64,000 nucleotides of DNA, taken from the NCBI RefSeq assembly GCF_014192095.1, contig NZ_JACHXN010000012.1, forward strand, positions 103,728-167,727, written 5' to 3'. The notes under the pieces are model-generated. The model worked only from the letters and a program-made list of their open reading frames with translations. It had not been told where the DNA came from and ran no database searches. Position 1 is the first letter of the stretch, and every line of letters starts with the position of its first letter. The stretch is from Phyllobacterium trifolii (GTDB lineage Bacteria; Pseudomonadota; Alphaproteobacteria; Rhizobiales; Rhizobiaceae). Positions 36,245 through 45,583 of the stretch are shown here, piece by piece. Position numbers and translations under genes: made by a program.

Positions 36245-36919
36245 TCACCACAGACCGGGCACAAGCCTGTATCGCACTTTTTCCATATAGTCCGAATAGC
36301 CTTCGAGTTCCTGTTGCAGCATCTCTTCCTCGTCCAGAATGCGCAACATCAGGATCGGCACATTGAGCAGCAGGAACAACAGGCCCCAGTATGAACCCAA
36401 GGCGAGCGGTGTCCCAACAACGAGGACGAGCACCCCGACATACATCGGGTGCCTGACCCGTGCATATGGTCCGGTCGAGATCACCTTTTGATCCTCCATC
36501 TTTTCGATCGTCGAAGCGCCGTAGCTGTTCTCTCGGAAGACCCGAAGATCGATCATCAGGCTCAGCGCCACCAAGGCGTTTCCCAGTACGGAGACTGAAG
36601 TCGGCACGTGTGACCAGCCGAAACGATAATCAAGCGCAGAGACAGCCGGCAAAGCAATGGCGCCGGCAAAGGCGACTGTTATCAGTGCCTTTTGCAACGG
36701 ACGCGTTTCAGCGCCAGGCCCGGCTTTCAGGCGACGCTCCAGCAGTGCTGGATCTTTGATTGCAAGATAGACACCAATGAGGTTTGTCGAGAGTGTAAAG
36801 ACGACAATGAAGGCCCAGCCTTGCCAGTAGTCTAGTGTCCCGGCCGACCCGAAGATGATGGCGCCGAGGGCAAGCAGGCCCAGAATGGCACTTCTCGCAG
36901 TCCGAACAATGAGATTCAT
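36245..36919 (-). CDS. Isoprenylcysteine carboxyl methyltransferase-type membrane protein
   Basis: 224 residues with about five membrane helices. The C-terminal SAM-binding core has the family's GPYARVRHPMYVGVLV, then RILDEEEMLQQELEGYSDYMEKVRYRLVPGLW. Such bacterial ICMT/PEMT-like proteins methylate lipids or small molecules in the membrane; substrate unknown. Confidence 0.88.
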   Translation of the reverse strand: MNLIVRTARSAILGLLALGAIIFGSAGTLDYWQGWAFIVVFTLSTNLIGVYLAIKDPALLERRLKAGPGAETRPLQKALITVAFAGAIALPAVSALDYRFGWSHVPTSVSVLGNALVALSLMIDLRVFRENSYGASTIEKMEDQKVISTGPYARVRHPMYVGVLVLVVGTPLALGSYWGLLFLLLNVPILMLRILDEEEMLQQELEGYSDYMEKVRYRLVPGLW

Positions 36920-37005
36920 CGCACAGGGCTCCGCCCCAATTCATTTGGAATCGCAACTTCAGCATAGACGCCAAATGGAGTGAGCCCATTCACAATCAGT
37001 TCAAC

Positions 37006-37980
37006 TTAGAGGGATTTGGTCGCCGCAGGCTTGGTCCGAGGCTTGAACAGGATGACAAAAAGCACGCCGACGACTATCAGCGCAGCGCCTTCGAGATGAT
37101 AGGTTTGCAGGCGCTCGCCAAGGATAAAATAGGCGAGTATGGCGACGAATATCGTTTGGATGTAGAGAAGCACGCCCGCCCGACCTGCCCCCAACGCTTC
37201 GACACTCCAATTGAAGAGGTAATACATCAGCGCTCCGCCGGGGATCGCCACATAGGCCAGGGCTAGAAGCCCGTTGCTGTCGAGGGCCGAGCGTTCGTCG
37301 GAAGCAAGTTCCCAAAGGTAAAAGGGGAGCGCTGTCAGCGCTGCAGCCCCGAGCAGCAGCACCAGAAGCGGAAGACGCTCTTGATCGAATTTCGCGCGGC
37401 GGAGCAGAACCGCATAGAGGCCGAAACAGAAAGCACCGGCGACGAGCCACAGTTCGCCGGGATTCACGTCGAGACGCATCAGCGCCGCGGGGCTGCCTTT
37501 GACAATGATGACCACGATCCCGACGAAGGCGACGATCGATCCGATCGCCTGCCATCTCCCCATCGGCTCACCCAGGATCAAACGGGCGAGGATCATTGTG
37601 ATGATCGGGATGAGCGCCATGATGATGCCGGCCGTGGTGGCGTCAGCTTTCTCGAGCCCCATAAAGACCATGCCCTGACATATCGCGAGCCCGATGCCGC
37701 CGACGAGAATCAGCTCCAGCGGGCGCGCCCGCACGAGCGCAGCCATGGAGCCGAAATGACCGCGCACGATCGGCAGCAGGATCGCCCACGCAATGAGGAC
37801 GCGCCAGAAGCACAACGCCCATGGCGGCATTTCGGGAGAGACCCATTTTGCTGAGATATAGACGCCGGCGGACAGCAGCCAGCACAGCACAGCCACGGTG
37901 TAGCCAACGGCCAGCGAATTGCCCGCTGCCTGCTCCGTCTCGCCGCCGCTGTTGTGGACTGCCAAGAGACTTATCGCCAT
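37006..37980 (-). CDS. EamA/DMT-superfamily transporter
   Basis: 324 residues, ten predicted helices in two EamA repeats, with repeat hallmarks KWVSPEMPPWALCFWRVLIAW and the PLGxxLxxxE-like blocks LGEPMGRWQAIGSIVAFVGIVVI and LGERLQTYHLEGAALIVVGVLFV. It probably exports a metabolite or amino acid. Transcribed alone. Confidence 0.9.
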   Translation of the reverse strand: MAISLLAVHNSGGETEQAAGNSLAVGYTVAVLCWLLSAGVYISAKWVSPEMPPWALCFWRVLIAWAILLPIVRGHFGSMAALVRARPLELILVGGIGLAICQGMVFMGLEKADATTAGIIMALIPIITMILARLILGEPMGRWQAIGSIVAFVGIVVIIVKGSPAALMRLDVNPGELWLVAGAFCFGLYAVLLRRAKFDQERLPLLVLLLGAAALTALPFYLWELASDERSALDSNGLLALAYVAIPGGALMYYLFNWSVEALGAGRAGVLLYIQTIFVAILAYFILGERLQTYHLEGAALIVVGVLFVILFKPRTKPAATKSL

Positions 37981-38050
37981 CGCTCATCTATGCCACAATT
38001 TCTTAGACCTGCACAGGTGGCGGGCGCGCCTCGACTGGCGGTTTCGCCGC

Positions 38051-38938
38051 TTAAGTCGCGAGGTGTCTGTTTATGAACGCGCCCGCCGAGGCGATCGCCT
38101 CTCGCCCCGAAGCCAGCCGTGCCGCCCACAGGGGCCAGGCGTGGATCATGTGCGGCCAGATCTCGAGGTTCGTCGCCACTTCGGCAGCGCCAAGCCGACG
38201 CGCGATTCGCGCTGCATCGTCGAGAAGTGTCTCGGCCGAACCAACCTGAATGAGGATCGGCGGGAGTCCCGCAAGCTCAGCATGGAGCGGCGAAACGAGC
38301 GGCTCGCGAGCGCTGGTCTCACCAAGATAGGCGCCCGCGAGCTCTTCGAGATAGTCGCGGTGAATCAGCGGATCGACGGCAGCCTTCTCGTCCATGCTCG
38401 CGCCGGTCATTTCGAGATCGACCCATGGCGATACCAACCATGCGCAGCCGGGCAGCGGTCTGCCAGCGTCACGCAGACGTATCATGGTCGCCAGCGTCAG
38501 CCCGCCCCCAGCACTGTCGCCGCCAATCGCAATCGACGCCGCGGGAACGCCTTGTGTGATCAGGAACGCGAAAGCGGCAAGCGCATCGTCCAGCGCAGCC
38601 GGAAAGGGGTTCTCGGGCGCCAGCCTGTAACCAAGTGCAAGCGTGCGCACACGCGCGGCGCGACCTGTTTCGGCGACCATCCTGCGATGACTTTTGATCG
38701 ATCCGGAGCAATAGCCGCCGCCGTGAAAAAACAGCAGCGTCTTAGTGCTGTCGCTTCCCGGCGCCAGCGACCATTCAGCCTCAATCGTACCGACCATTTG
38801 ATGCTTGAACTGGATATCGGGGGCGATTGGATCGTCGGCCGCGACGAGATCGAGGCGCTGGCGACGCTCGGCAAGGCTCGTTGGTCGCGGATGAGACTGC
38901 AGCAGGGCCCTGACCGCATCAATCTCGTGTTCATCCAT
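38051..38938 (-). CDS. HSL-family alpha/beta hydrolase (esterase)
   Basis: 295 residues of the hormone-sensitive-lipase family: oxyanion HGGGYCSGS at 72-80, S142 in GGDSAGGG, Asp in LIQVGSAETLLDDA and His in HMIHAWPLW. It hydrolyses short-chain esters; the natural substrate is not known. Divergent from none of its neighbours, transcribed with the PPK2 strand. Confidence 0.9.
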   Translation of the reverse strand: MDEHEIDAVRALLQSHPRPTSLAERRQRLDLVAADDPIAPDIQFKHQMVGTIEAEWSLAPGSDSTKTLLFFHGGGYCSGSIKSHRRMVAETGRAARVRTLALGYRLAPENPFPAALDDALAAFAFLITQGVPAASIAIGGDSAGGGLTLATMIRLRDAGRPLPGCAWLVSPWVDLEMTGASMDEKAAVDPLIHRDYLEELAGAYLGETSAREPLVSPLHAELAGLPPILIQVGSAETLLDDAARIARRLGAAEVATNLEIWPHMIHAWPLWAARLASGREAIASAGAFINRHLAT

Positions 38939-39058
38939 TGTCGCTATCCCCCCAGCGTTTAAAGATGATCAAAACGATTGCCTTCCCGATGATCGCTCTG
39001 GGAAGGCAACGGAGAAGATATCACAGACCAACGCGCAGCCGGGATTGCCGGCATCAGG

Positions 39059-39979
39059 TTAGTATTTTGACGGAACGTAAAGTTCGGGCGGCAACACTTT
39101 ACGTTCATAGTCCGGGTTGAACACGCGATTAGGCAAGGTGATCTCCTCGTGTGGTACGGGCTCGTAGGGAACCTGTGAAAGAAGGTGCGCAATGCAGTTG
39201 AGACGGGCACGCTTCTTGTCATTGCCTTCAACGATATACCAGGGCGCTTCGGGTATGTTGGTGCGGGCGAAGGTTTCTTCCTTGGCTTTGGTGTAACTTT
39301 CCCAGCGCACGCGCGATTGCAGATCCATGGGAGACAGTTTCCACTGCTTCAGCGGGTCATGAATGCGCATGAGGAAGCGCAACTGTTGCTCCTCGTCAGT
39401 TATGGAGAACCAGTACTTGATAACCCTGATGCCGGATCGGACAAGCATGCGTTCGAATTCCGGCACATCGTGGAAGAATTGCTGAACCTGGTCTTCATTT
39501 GCGAATCCCATCACCCGTTCGACGCCGGAACGATTGTACCAGGATCGATCGAACAGTACGATTTCACCGCCGGCGGGCAAATGCGGCACGTAGCGCTGGA
39601 AGTACCACTGGGATTTTTCCCGGTCCGAAGGAGCTGGCAGCGCCACGACGCGCGCAGTGCGCGGGTTGAGCCGCTGGGTAATGCGCTTGATGACACCGCC
39701 CTTGCCGGCAGAGTCGCGTCCCTCAAATACGACGACGACCTTTTCCTTGTGATAGGCGACCCAGTCCTGCAGTTTGATCAACTCAGCCTGGAGTGAAAGC
39801 AAGGCCCGAAAATACTCGATACGCGGGATGGTTGGTGGATGAGTCTTGCGGTAGATTTTGCGAATCTCGTCGGACAGTGCCGGCTCGGAAAGTTCGAGCT
39901 CATAATCCTCGTCGAGTGTATCGGCGAGCTCGGCTTCAAGCCAATCCTGGTTTGCCGCCTCATGCTTTGGATCGTTCAT
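39059..39979 (-). CDS. ppk2: Polyphosphate kinase 2 (PPK2)
   Basis: 306 residues. Walker A FEGRDSAGKGGVIKR, Walker B VLFDRSWYNRSGVERVMGF and lid KQWKLSPMDLQSRVRWESYTKAKEETF are diagnostic for PPK2. It makes nucleoside tri- or diphosphates from polyphosphate. The start at 39979 follows AGAGGGG; a longer frame to 40045 is less likely. Single-domain class I length. Confidence 0.92.
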   Translation of the reverse strand: MNDPKHEAANQDWLEAELADTLDEDYELELSEPALSDEIRKIYRKTHPPTIPRIEYFRALLSLQAELIKLQDWVAYHKEKVVVVFEGRDSAGKGGVIKRITQRLNPRTARVVALPAPSDREKSQWYFQRYVPHLPAGGEIVLFDRSWYNRSGVERVMGFANEDQVQQFFHDVPEFERMLVRSGIRVIKYWFSITDEEQQLRFLMRIHDPLKQWKLSPMDLQSRVRWESYTKAKEETFARTNIPEAPWYIVEGNDKKRARLNCIAHLLSQVPYEPVPHEEITLPNRVFNPDYERKVLPPELYVPSKY

Positions 39980-40165
39980 TTCAGCCCCTCTGATAGTCGT
40001 TCGCGCCGCGCCGCCACGGCACGTATCATGCAACTCTGCGGGCACTTATGCCATAACTCCATGAACCAAATTTGAAGTTGCGTTTGACCACAGACTCATG
40101 ATCAAGCGAGAACCTGCAATTGGCATCCCGCGTCAACGCTATTTCACACACAGGCGATGCGAAAC

Positions 40166-40966
40166 CTAAAGCCCCGCGATTGTCCGCAGGTCGTCAACGG
40201 CACCTGTGGCGGCTGCAAGCACAGGTGAGCCTTTTGTGAGGCCATCGCCTTCGACCGGAAATGGAAGATGCCACCCACCGGCTTCCTTGACGAGACAATA
40301 GCCCGCCATACAGTCCCAGGCATGCATATAAGGCTCGTAATAGCCAACAAGGCGACCCGCGGCGACATAGGCAAGCATCAGGGCGCCCGAGCCGTTGCGA
40401 ATGAAGTTTCCACCTGCATCAAGCAGTTTTTCGACGATCGACGCGACAGTCGCCGGTGCCACGTGATTGTTGGCGCCGATGCCGGTCACGGCATTACGGA
40501 TCGTCCGGCTTGCATCGAGCCGTAAAGTTTTGCCATTCAATGTGGCGCCCATGCCATCGGCAGCGGCGTAGAGCTCGTCATTGCACGGCACGTAAATAAC
40601 ACCGATGGCTATTTCCTCCCCGTGCAGGGCAGCAATGGAAATGCACCACGTCGGCATGCCATTGACGAATGGGCTCGTGCCGTCGATCGGATCGACGACC
40701 CAGGTGTAATCCGATGTACCCGAGCTGACACCGTACTCCTCGCCAAGGATCGCATCGGCCGGAAAAGTTGCGGCAATCCGGGTCCGAATAAGATCTTCAA
40801 CTTCGCGGTCGGCAATCGAAACGACGTCGTGTGGATCCGCCTTGGTTTCAATAACCAGCCTTTCGCGCGCGTTGAAATGCGCAAGAGCCACGGCCCCCGC
40901 CTCAATCGCCATCTTCTGGGCCAGGGCAAAGCGATCCTGAAGATCAACGGTGACGTCGGATGTCAT
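40166..40966 (-). CDS. Inositol-monophosphatase family phosphatase
   Basis: 266 residues. Metal-binding residues are E76/E77 (GEEYG), D92 and D95 (WVVDPIDGTSPFVNG), and Asp in YMHAWDCMAGYCLVKEAGG. Family members dephosphorylate inositol phosphate, histidinol phosphate or sugar phosphates. The gene lies 28 bp downstream of the ABC transporter ATPase gene on the same strand, so it probably dephosphorylates what that transporter brings in. AGGAAAGAATATG precedes the start. Confidence 0.88.
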   Translation of the reverse strand: MTSDVTVDLQDRFALAQKMAIEAGAVALAHFNARERLVIETKADPHDVVSIADREVEDLIRTRIAATFPADAILGEEYGVSSGTSDYTWVVDPIDGTSPFVNGMPTWCISIAALHGEEIAIGVIYVPCNDELYAAADGMGATLNGKTLRLDASRTIRNAVTGIGANNHVAPATVASIVEKLLDAGGNFIRNGSGALMLAYVAAGRLVGYYEPYMHAWDCMAGYCLVKEAGGWHLPFPVEGDGLTKGSPVLAAATGAVDDLRTIAGL

Positions 40967-40994
40967 ATTCTTTCCTTAGATATGAATGCAGATT

Positions 40995-42056
40995 TCAATT
41001 GTTGATGATGGCGATGCCGCGATGGTGAAAGCCGATGCTGACATTGGTCGCCGGTGGAAGCGTTCTGTCGATGGCCGGATCTACGACGAATAATGTGCCA
41101 GCCTCCGTCTCGACTTCATATTCCACATGATCCCCGAGATAGGCCGCATGCCGTATGCTGCCGGGAAACGCCCCGCTCTCTGCCGCCTCGAGCGTGATCG
41201 CATTGGGCCTGACAGCGATCCTTGCCGGTCCCGGGCGGGCGCTCCGGCCTGGCACAGAATGTTCCAGCTTTCCGACTCGAATGATCGCCTGCCCCCCATC
41301 GCTACGCAGGACCTCGCAAGGCAGGACGTTCGCCTCGCCGATGAAGTCGGCGATGAATGACGATGCGGGAGCTTCGTAGAGCTCGCGTGGCGAACCCTGC
41401 TGAGCAACAGCGCCGTCCTGCATGACAATGATCCTGTCCGATACCGCAAGCGCCTCTTCCTGGTCATGGGTGACATAGACTGCGGTAAACCCCAGACGCT
41501 GCTGTAGTTCGCGGATTTCCGTGCGCACACGGCGCCGCAGGCGCGCATCGAGATTGGAAAGGGGTTCATCCAGCAAGAGCACCTGCGGCTCGAGCACCAG
41601 AGCTCTGGCGACCGCAACGCGCTGCTGCTGTCCTCCCGAGAGTTCAGCAGGCAGCCTCTGGCCGTACCCGGCAAGACCGACCTGCTTCAGCCCCTCTTCC
41701 GCCCGTTCCCGCGCCTCGCTCCTTTTCATCTTCGATGATTCAAGCCCGTAAGCAACGTTCTCCAGCACTGACATATGCGGGAACAGCGCGTAGGACTGGA
41801 ACACCATTGAGACATCGCGTTCGTTGGCGGGAAGCATGGTGACATTCTTGCCGCCGATGAGAATGCGTCCTGCAGTTGGATGCTCGAGCCCGGCGAGCAT
41901 GCGCAGGGTCGTCGTCTTGCCACAGCCTGATGGGCCCAGCAGCGTTACAAGTGTGCCAGGTTCGATGTCCAGAGACAGATCGTGGATGGCCGTAAACGTG
42001 CCGAACTGCTTTTTGACATTGGTGAAAACAACAGAGCCGGTGTGATGAGTGGTCAT
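40995..42056 (-). CDS. ABC transporter ATPase (Fe3+/sugar-phosphate type, CUT2/FbpC-like)
   Basis: 353 residues. Walker A GPSGCGKTT at 41-49, signature [16 protein letters not shown], Walker B VLLLDEPLSNLDAR, H-loop VTHDQEEALAVS, and a C-terminal TOBE-type regulatory domain. The overlap with the permease gene (4 bases) and the operon order link it to the permease 42053-44281 and binding protein 44373-45401. Confidence 0.93.
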   Translation of the reverse strand: MTTHHTGSVVFTNVKKQFGTFTAIHDLSLDIEPGTLVTLLGPSGCGKTTTLRMLAGLEHPTAGRILIGGKNVTMLPANERDVSMVFQSYALFPHMSVLENVAYGLESSKMKRSEARERAEEGLKQVGLAGYGQRLPAELSGGQQQRVAVARALVLEPQVLLLDEPLSNLDARLRRRVRTEIRELQQRLGFTAVYVTHDQEEALAVSDRIIVMQDGAVAQQGSPRELYEAPASSFIADFIGEANVLPCEVLRSDGGQAIIRVGKLEHSVPGRSARPGPARIAVRPNAITLEAAESGAFPGSIRHAAYLGDHVEYEVETEAGTLFVVDPAIDRTLPPATNVSIGFHHRGIAIINN

Positions 42057-44281
42057 GATGCGGCCTTCTCTTGTGGTGCGGCAGACGGAATAAAGGCCGT
42101 TGCAACGCGATTCTCGCGGCGCAATTTCCGTTCACCCACCAGCAGCTGGAAACAGGTAATGATAACGATCATGACGACAATGAGCATTGACGAGTAGGCG
42201 ACGGCCACGCCGTATTCGCCGTTCTCGACGAGCCCGACAATGTAGGAAGTTGCCATGTTATATTCGGCACTGACCAGGAATATGACAGCACTGATCGATG
42301 TAATGGCGCGGACGAACGAATAGACCAGCGCAGCAACGATCGCCGGACGAAGCAAGGGCAGGATGACCTTGCGGATGGTGCGGAAGCTCGTTGCCCGCAA
42401 GGTTAAGGATGCCTCATCCAGACTCTTGTCGAGCTGGCTCATCGCCGCCACGCCGCCGCGCACGCCAACCGGCATGTTGCGGAAGACAAAGCAGGCTACG
42501 AGGATCAGCGCCGTGCCAGTCATTTCCAGCGGCGGGAGATTGAAGGCCATGATGTAACTGATACCGATGACAGTGCCTGGGATGGCAAAACTCATCATCA
42601 GCGCGAATTCAAATACATTTCGTCCGACAAACCGCTGCCTGACGATCAGGTAGGCGGTCAGCAACCCGACCGCCGCTGTAAGCGGGGCCGAAATCAACGC
42701 GATCTTTATCGTTGTCCAGAATGAGTTCCAGGCAACGCCGGTCCAGGCGATAGCGCCGTTCTCAAAGCTGAAAGAGAAAGCGCGCTGGTAGTGCTCGAAG
42801 GTCAGGGTGTTGTCGAGGCCCCATGTGCGGACAAAGCCTCCGAACAGGATCATGCCGTAGATGACCAGCGTGAACAATATCCACGGAATGACGATGGCAT
42901 GAACGCCAATGGACAGTGATCGCGGCAAGGCAATATGCGCGCCCGAATCTCCCTTGCCGGTCACGGTCGCGAAGCTCTTGCCTGCCAGCCATAGTCGTTG
43001 CGCAAGGAAGGCCGAGAGCGTGAAGAACAAAAGGATGATCGCCAGCACCGCGGCACGCGAAGGATCGTTTTGCGAGCCGACAACGGCAAAGAAGATTTCC
43101 GTCGAGAGCACCCCATGGCTACCGCCGAGCACCAAAGGGTTACCGAAATCCGCCATGCTCTCGATGAAGCCGATCAGAAAGGCATTGGCGAGACCGGGCT
43201 TCATCAAAGGCAACGAGACTTTCCAGAACGTACGCCAGCGATCCGCCCGCAGGGTTTGCGATGCTTCCTCCATTGACGGGCTGACACCCTCGACGACGCC
43301 GATGAGCACCAGAAACGAGATGGGCGTGAAAGACAGGACCTGTGCAATCCAGATGCCGGTCAGGCCATAAAGCCAACGGCCCGGCTCAATCCCGAAGAGG
43401 TTGGAAAGCTGATGGGTCACGACACCGGCGCGGCCGAAAAGAAGGATAAGCGCGAGGCCAATGACGAAGGGAGGCGTGATGATCGGCAGGATTGTCAGCA
43501 GCCGCAGTCCCTTCTTGAACGGAAAGCGGGTGCGGGTGGCAACCAGCGCGAAGCAGAGCCCGAGCAATGTGGAGCCGAACGCCGACAGGATAGCCAGCAT
43601 TAGCGTGCGCCATGCGACACCACAGCGATTACCCCCAACAAGACAATCCAGACTCCAGATCGATGGATCCTGAATGTTGCGGACAAATCCGGAGGGATCG
43701 AACGAGCCGTCAAAACTTTGAAAGGCACCGATGAACATGCTGCCCACGGGGTAGAACACAAAGATACTGACAAGGAAGACAAGCAGCGCGATTGAAGCGA
43801 CCACGAAGGCATCGCCCCGGAGCACGCCGCGCTCGGCAAGTCCGAAGGAAAACATCAGGACGAAGGAAAGCGCCACGAGCCCCGCGCCCGCACCCATCGA
43901 AGGCTGGCCATCGGCAAGCGGTCCGAACAGCGCTTCCGTTATCGTCCAGGTCCAGCCGGTAAACCCGACAGCGAGCCCCTGCAGCACAAGGAAAACAATT
44001 CCAGCGGCGCCGGCCGCAATCAGCAGATTTGAACGAAGCGACGAGACTTTGAAAGCCCGCGCGCATAGGCCCACAGTGAAGAGCAGCGCGATGCCGGCAA
44101 GTGTCCAGCGGCCGTGTGCGAATATCTGCAGAAGAGCAGGCGCTTCGTTGGAACCGTTCGGAAAATTGCCGAGCCAATCGAGGCCGAAAAAACCGCTTTC
44201 GATCCTGTACCACGGGACAAGGCTCAACCCGGCGAGCCCGATGCCGAGCGCAATATTCAATCTCCGGTCGCTAGGTTCCAT
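42053..44281 (-). CDS. ABC transporter permease, dual-domain FbpB type
   Basis: 742 residues, two six-helix permease modules each with an EAA loop (EEASQTLRADRWRTFWKVSLPLMKPGL and DEASLTLRATSFRTIRKVILPLLRPAI), preceded by an extra about 190-residue membrane extension of four to five helices. It is the inner-membrane channel of the 40995-45401 transporter. The N-terminal extension is longer than in classic FbpB. Confidence 0.92.
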   Translation of the reverse strand: MEPSDRRLNIALGIGLAGLSLVPWYRIESGFFGLDWLGNFPNGSNEAPALLQIFAHGRWTLAGIALLFTVGLCARAFKVSSLRSNLLIAAGAAGIVFLVLQGLAVGFTGWTWTITEALFGPLADGQPSMGAGAGLVALSFVLMFSFGLAERGVLRGDAFVVASIALLVFLVSIFVFYPVGSMFIGAFQSFDGSFDPSGFVRNIQDPSIWSLDCLVGGNRCGVAWRTLMLAILSAFGSTLLGLCFALVATRTRFPFKKGLRLLTILPIITPPFVIGLALILLFGRAGVVTHQLSNLFGIEPGRWLYGLTGIWIAQVLSFTPISFLVLIGVVEGVSPSMEEASQTLRADRWRTFWKVSLPLMKPGLANAFLIGFIESMADFGNPLVLGGSHGVLSTEIFFAVVGSQNDPSRAAVLAIILLFFTLSAFLAQRLWLAGKSFATVTGKGDSGAHIALPRSLSIGVHAIVIPWILFTLVIYGMILFGGFVRTWGLDNTLTFEHYQRAFSFSFENGAIAWTGVAWNSFWTTIKIALISAPLTAAVGLLTAYLIVRQRFVGRNVFEFALMMSFAIPGTVIGISYIMAFNLPPLEMTGTALILVACFVFRNMPVGVRGGVAAMSQLDKSLDEASLTLRATSFRTIRKVILPLLRPAIVAALVYSFVRAITSISAVIFLVSAEYNMATSYIVGLVENGEYGVAVAYSSMLIVVMIVIITCFQLLVGERKLRRENRVATAFIPSAAPQEKAAS

Positions 44282-44325
44282 AACGCCACCCGCCCTCGTT
44301 CATCGCAGAAGTTACTTGCGCTGAA

Positions 44326-44353
44326 GATATGTCCGGAACGATCCGGACATATC
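44326..44353. repeat. Perfect 12-bp inverted repeat between binding protein and permease genes
   Basis: GATATGTCCGGA, ACGA loop, TCCGGACATATC. It lies in the 91-bp gap between the binding-protein stop and permease start. No T-tract follows on the minus strand, so it is more likely a 3'-protecting hairpin that raises binding-protein mRNA than a terminator. Confidence 0.75.
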
Positions 44354-44372
44354 GCATCAGGCAAAAGCAAGT

Positions 44373-45401
44373 TCAGTTGGCGCTTGCACCAATCTCCTTG
44401 TCCCAGCGATCAAGCAGTTCCTTGCGTTTGGCAGGATCGCCATAGGTCTTGAAATCATAATCGATGAGCTTGATATCCTCGAATTTCGGGGCTTCAGGCG
44501 GAACGGTGGCAGATTTGTTCGATGGCAGCTGAAAGGACTTTGCATCCTTCATATGCGACTGCACTTCGGCGGAAAGAGCCCAATCATACCATTTCTTGGC
44601 CGCGTCGAGATTGCGCGCACCCTTGATGATTGACATCGAGCCGATTTCGTAACCGGTACCTTCGCAAGGAGCAACGGCCTTGACGGGGAAGCCTTCAGCA
44701 ATCTGGGCAACAGCATCATGCATGAAGACGATACCGAGCGCCGTTTCGCCGCGCGCCGCTGCCTTAACCGGCGCCGAACCTGATTTTGTATATTGCGATA
44801 CATTCGCGTTCAGCTGTTTCAGGTAATCGAATGCCTTGTCCTCACCCATGATCTGAACCAGGGAAGCCAGCGCGGTATAGGCAGTGCCGGACGAATTGGG
44901 GTTGGCGATCTGGATTTCGCCCTTGAAGGATGGATCGATCAGGTCGGCCCAGCACTTGGCCTCCTTCAGGCCCTTTTTCTTGACGATCTCGGTGTTATAG
45001 CCCCAGCCAAGCGCACCCGCATAAACGCCAACGGTCTTATAATCTGCGCTCTCGGCCTGCTTCTTCGCCCAATCCTGCAACTGGTCGAGCATGGGCGATT
45101 TATATTCCTGGGTGAGCCCTTCGGAGGCGGCCTGCAAATGCGGATCACCAGTGCCTGCCCACCAGATATCGGTTTTCGGATTGCGTGCCTCGGCGCGAAT
45201 CTTGGCATAGGTCTCGCCCGATGACAGGCGGACCATATTGACCTGGATACCCGTCTCCTTCTCGAACATGCCCTTCATCAATTCACAGATAACGACATCG
45301 GCCGAACAGATAAGATTAAGATTGTCCGCTGCGCGCGCCTCGGTTGGCATCATTTGAAGACCAACAGCAAAAGCGGCGGCAATTGCGAATACAGAACGCA
45401 T
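44373..45401 (-). CDS. ABC transporter substrate-binding protein (Fe3+/AfuA-like)
   Basis: 342 residues from ATG 45401, with signal peptide MRSVFAIAAAFAVGLQMMPTEARAAD and a type-2 periplasmic binding fold: NLICSADVVICELMKGMFEKETGIQV, TDIWWAGTGDPH, GWGYNTEI, IANPNSSGTAYTALASLVQ. Proteins of this branch bind Fe3+ or, as in AfuA, hexose phosphates. An iron-ligand YY pair is not evident near the C-terminus; with LacI control and an adjacent phosphatase, a sugar phosphate is favoured. Confidence 0.85.
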   Translation of the reverse strand: MRSVFAIAAAFAVGLQMMPTEARAADNLNLICSADVVICELMKGMFEKETGIQVNMVRLSSGETYAKIRAEARNPKTDIWWAGTGDPHLQAASEGLTQEYKSPMLDQLQDWAKKQAESADYKTVGVYAGALGWGYNTEIVKKKGLKEAKCWADLIDPSFKGEIQIANPNSSGTAYTALASLVQIMGEDKAFDYLKQLNANVSQYTKSGSAPVKAAARGETALGIVFMHDAVAQIAEGFPVKAVAPCEGTGYEIGSMSIIKGARNLDAAKKWYDWALSAEVQSHMKDAKSFQLPSNKSATVPPEAPKFEDIKLIDYDFKTYGDPAKRKELLDRWDKEIGASAN

Positions 45402-45445
45402 GATTTTCCTCCCTGACAAAGCGGCACCTCCATGCCGCACGCTTT

Positions 45446-45463
45446 TTTGCAAGCGTGTGCAAA
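45446..45463. promoter_or_regulatory. LacI-type operator O1
   Basis: TTTGCAAGCGTGTGCAAA is an imperfect palindrome centred on CG, between the transporter and the LacI gene. Its core GCAAGCGTGTGCAA differs by one base from the sequence at 45546-45559. Confidence 0.7.
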
Positions 45464-45545
45464 AGTTTCACACGATATGTCTCCCTGTCAAGCGGACTAT
45501 TGCGTTCCTTCAATAAAATTAGCGGTCTGGTGGTTGCAGTAGCAC

Positions 45546-45559
45546 GCAAGCGCGTGCAA
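45546..45559. promoter_or_regulatory. LacI-type operator O2
   Basis: GCAAGCGCGTGCAA matches 13 of 14 bases of the O1 core, 97 bp away, 25 bp before the LacI start. Two spaced operators could support looping and autoregulation. Confidence 0.6.
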
Positions 45560-45583
45560 GATACCGTGAACAACTATGGATTC

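Noticed and set aside
37919..38962. Plus-strand frame of 347 codons over the esterase gene
   Set aside because: Antisense of the HSL esterase, no recognisable domain.
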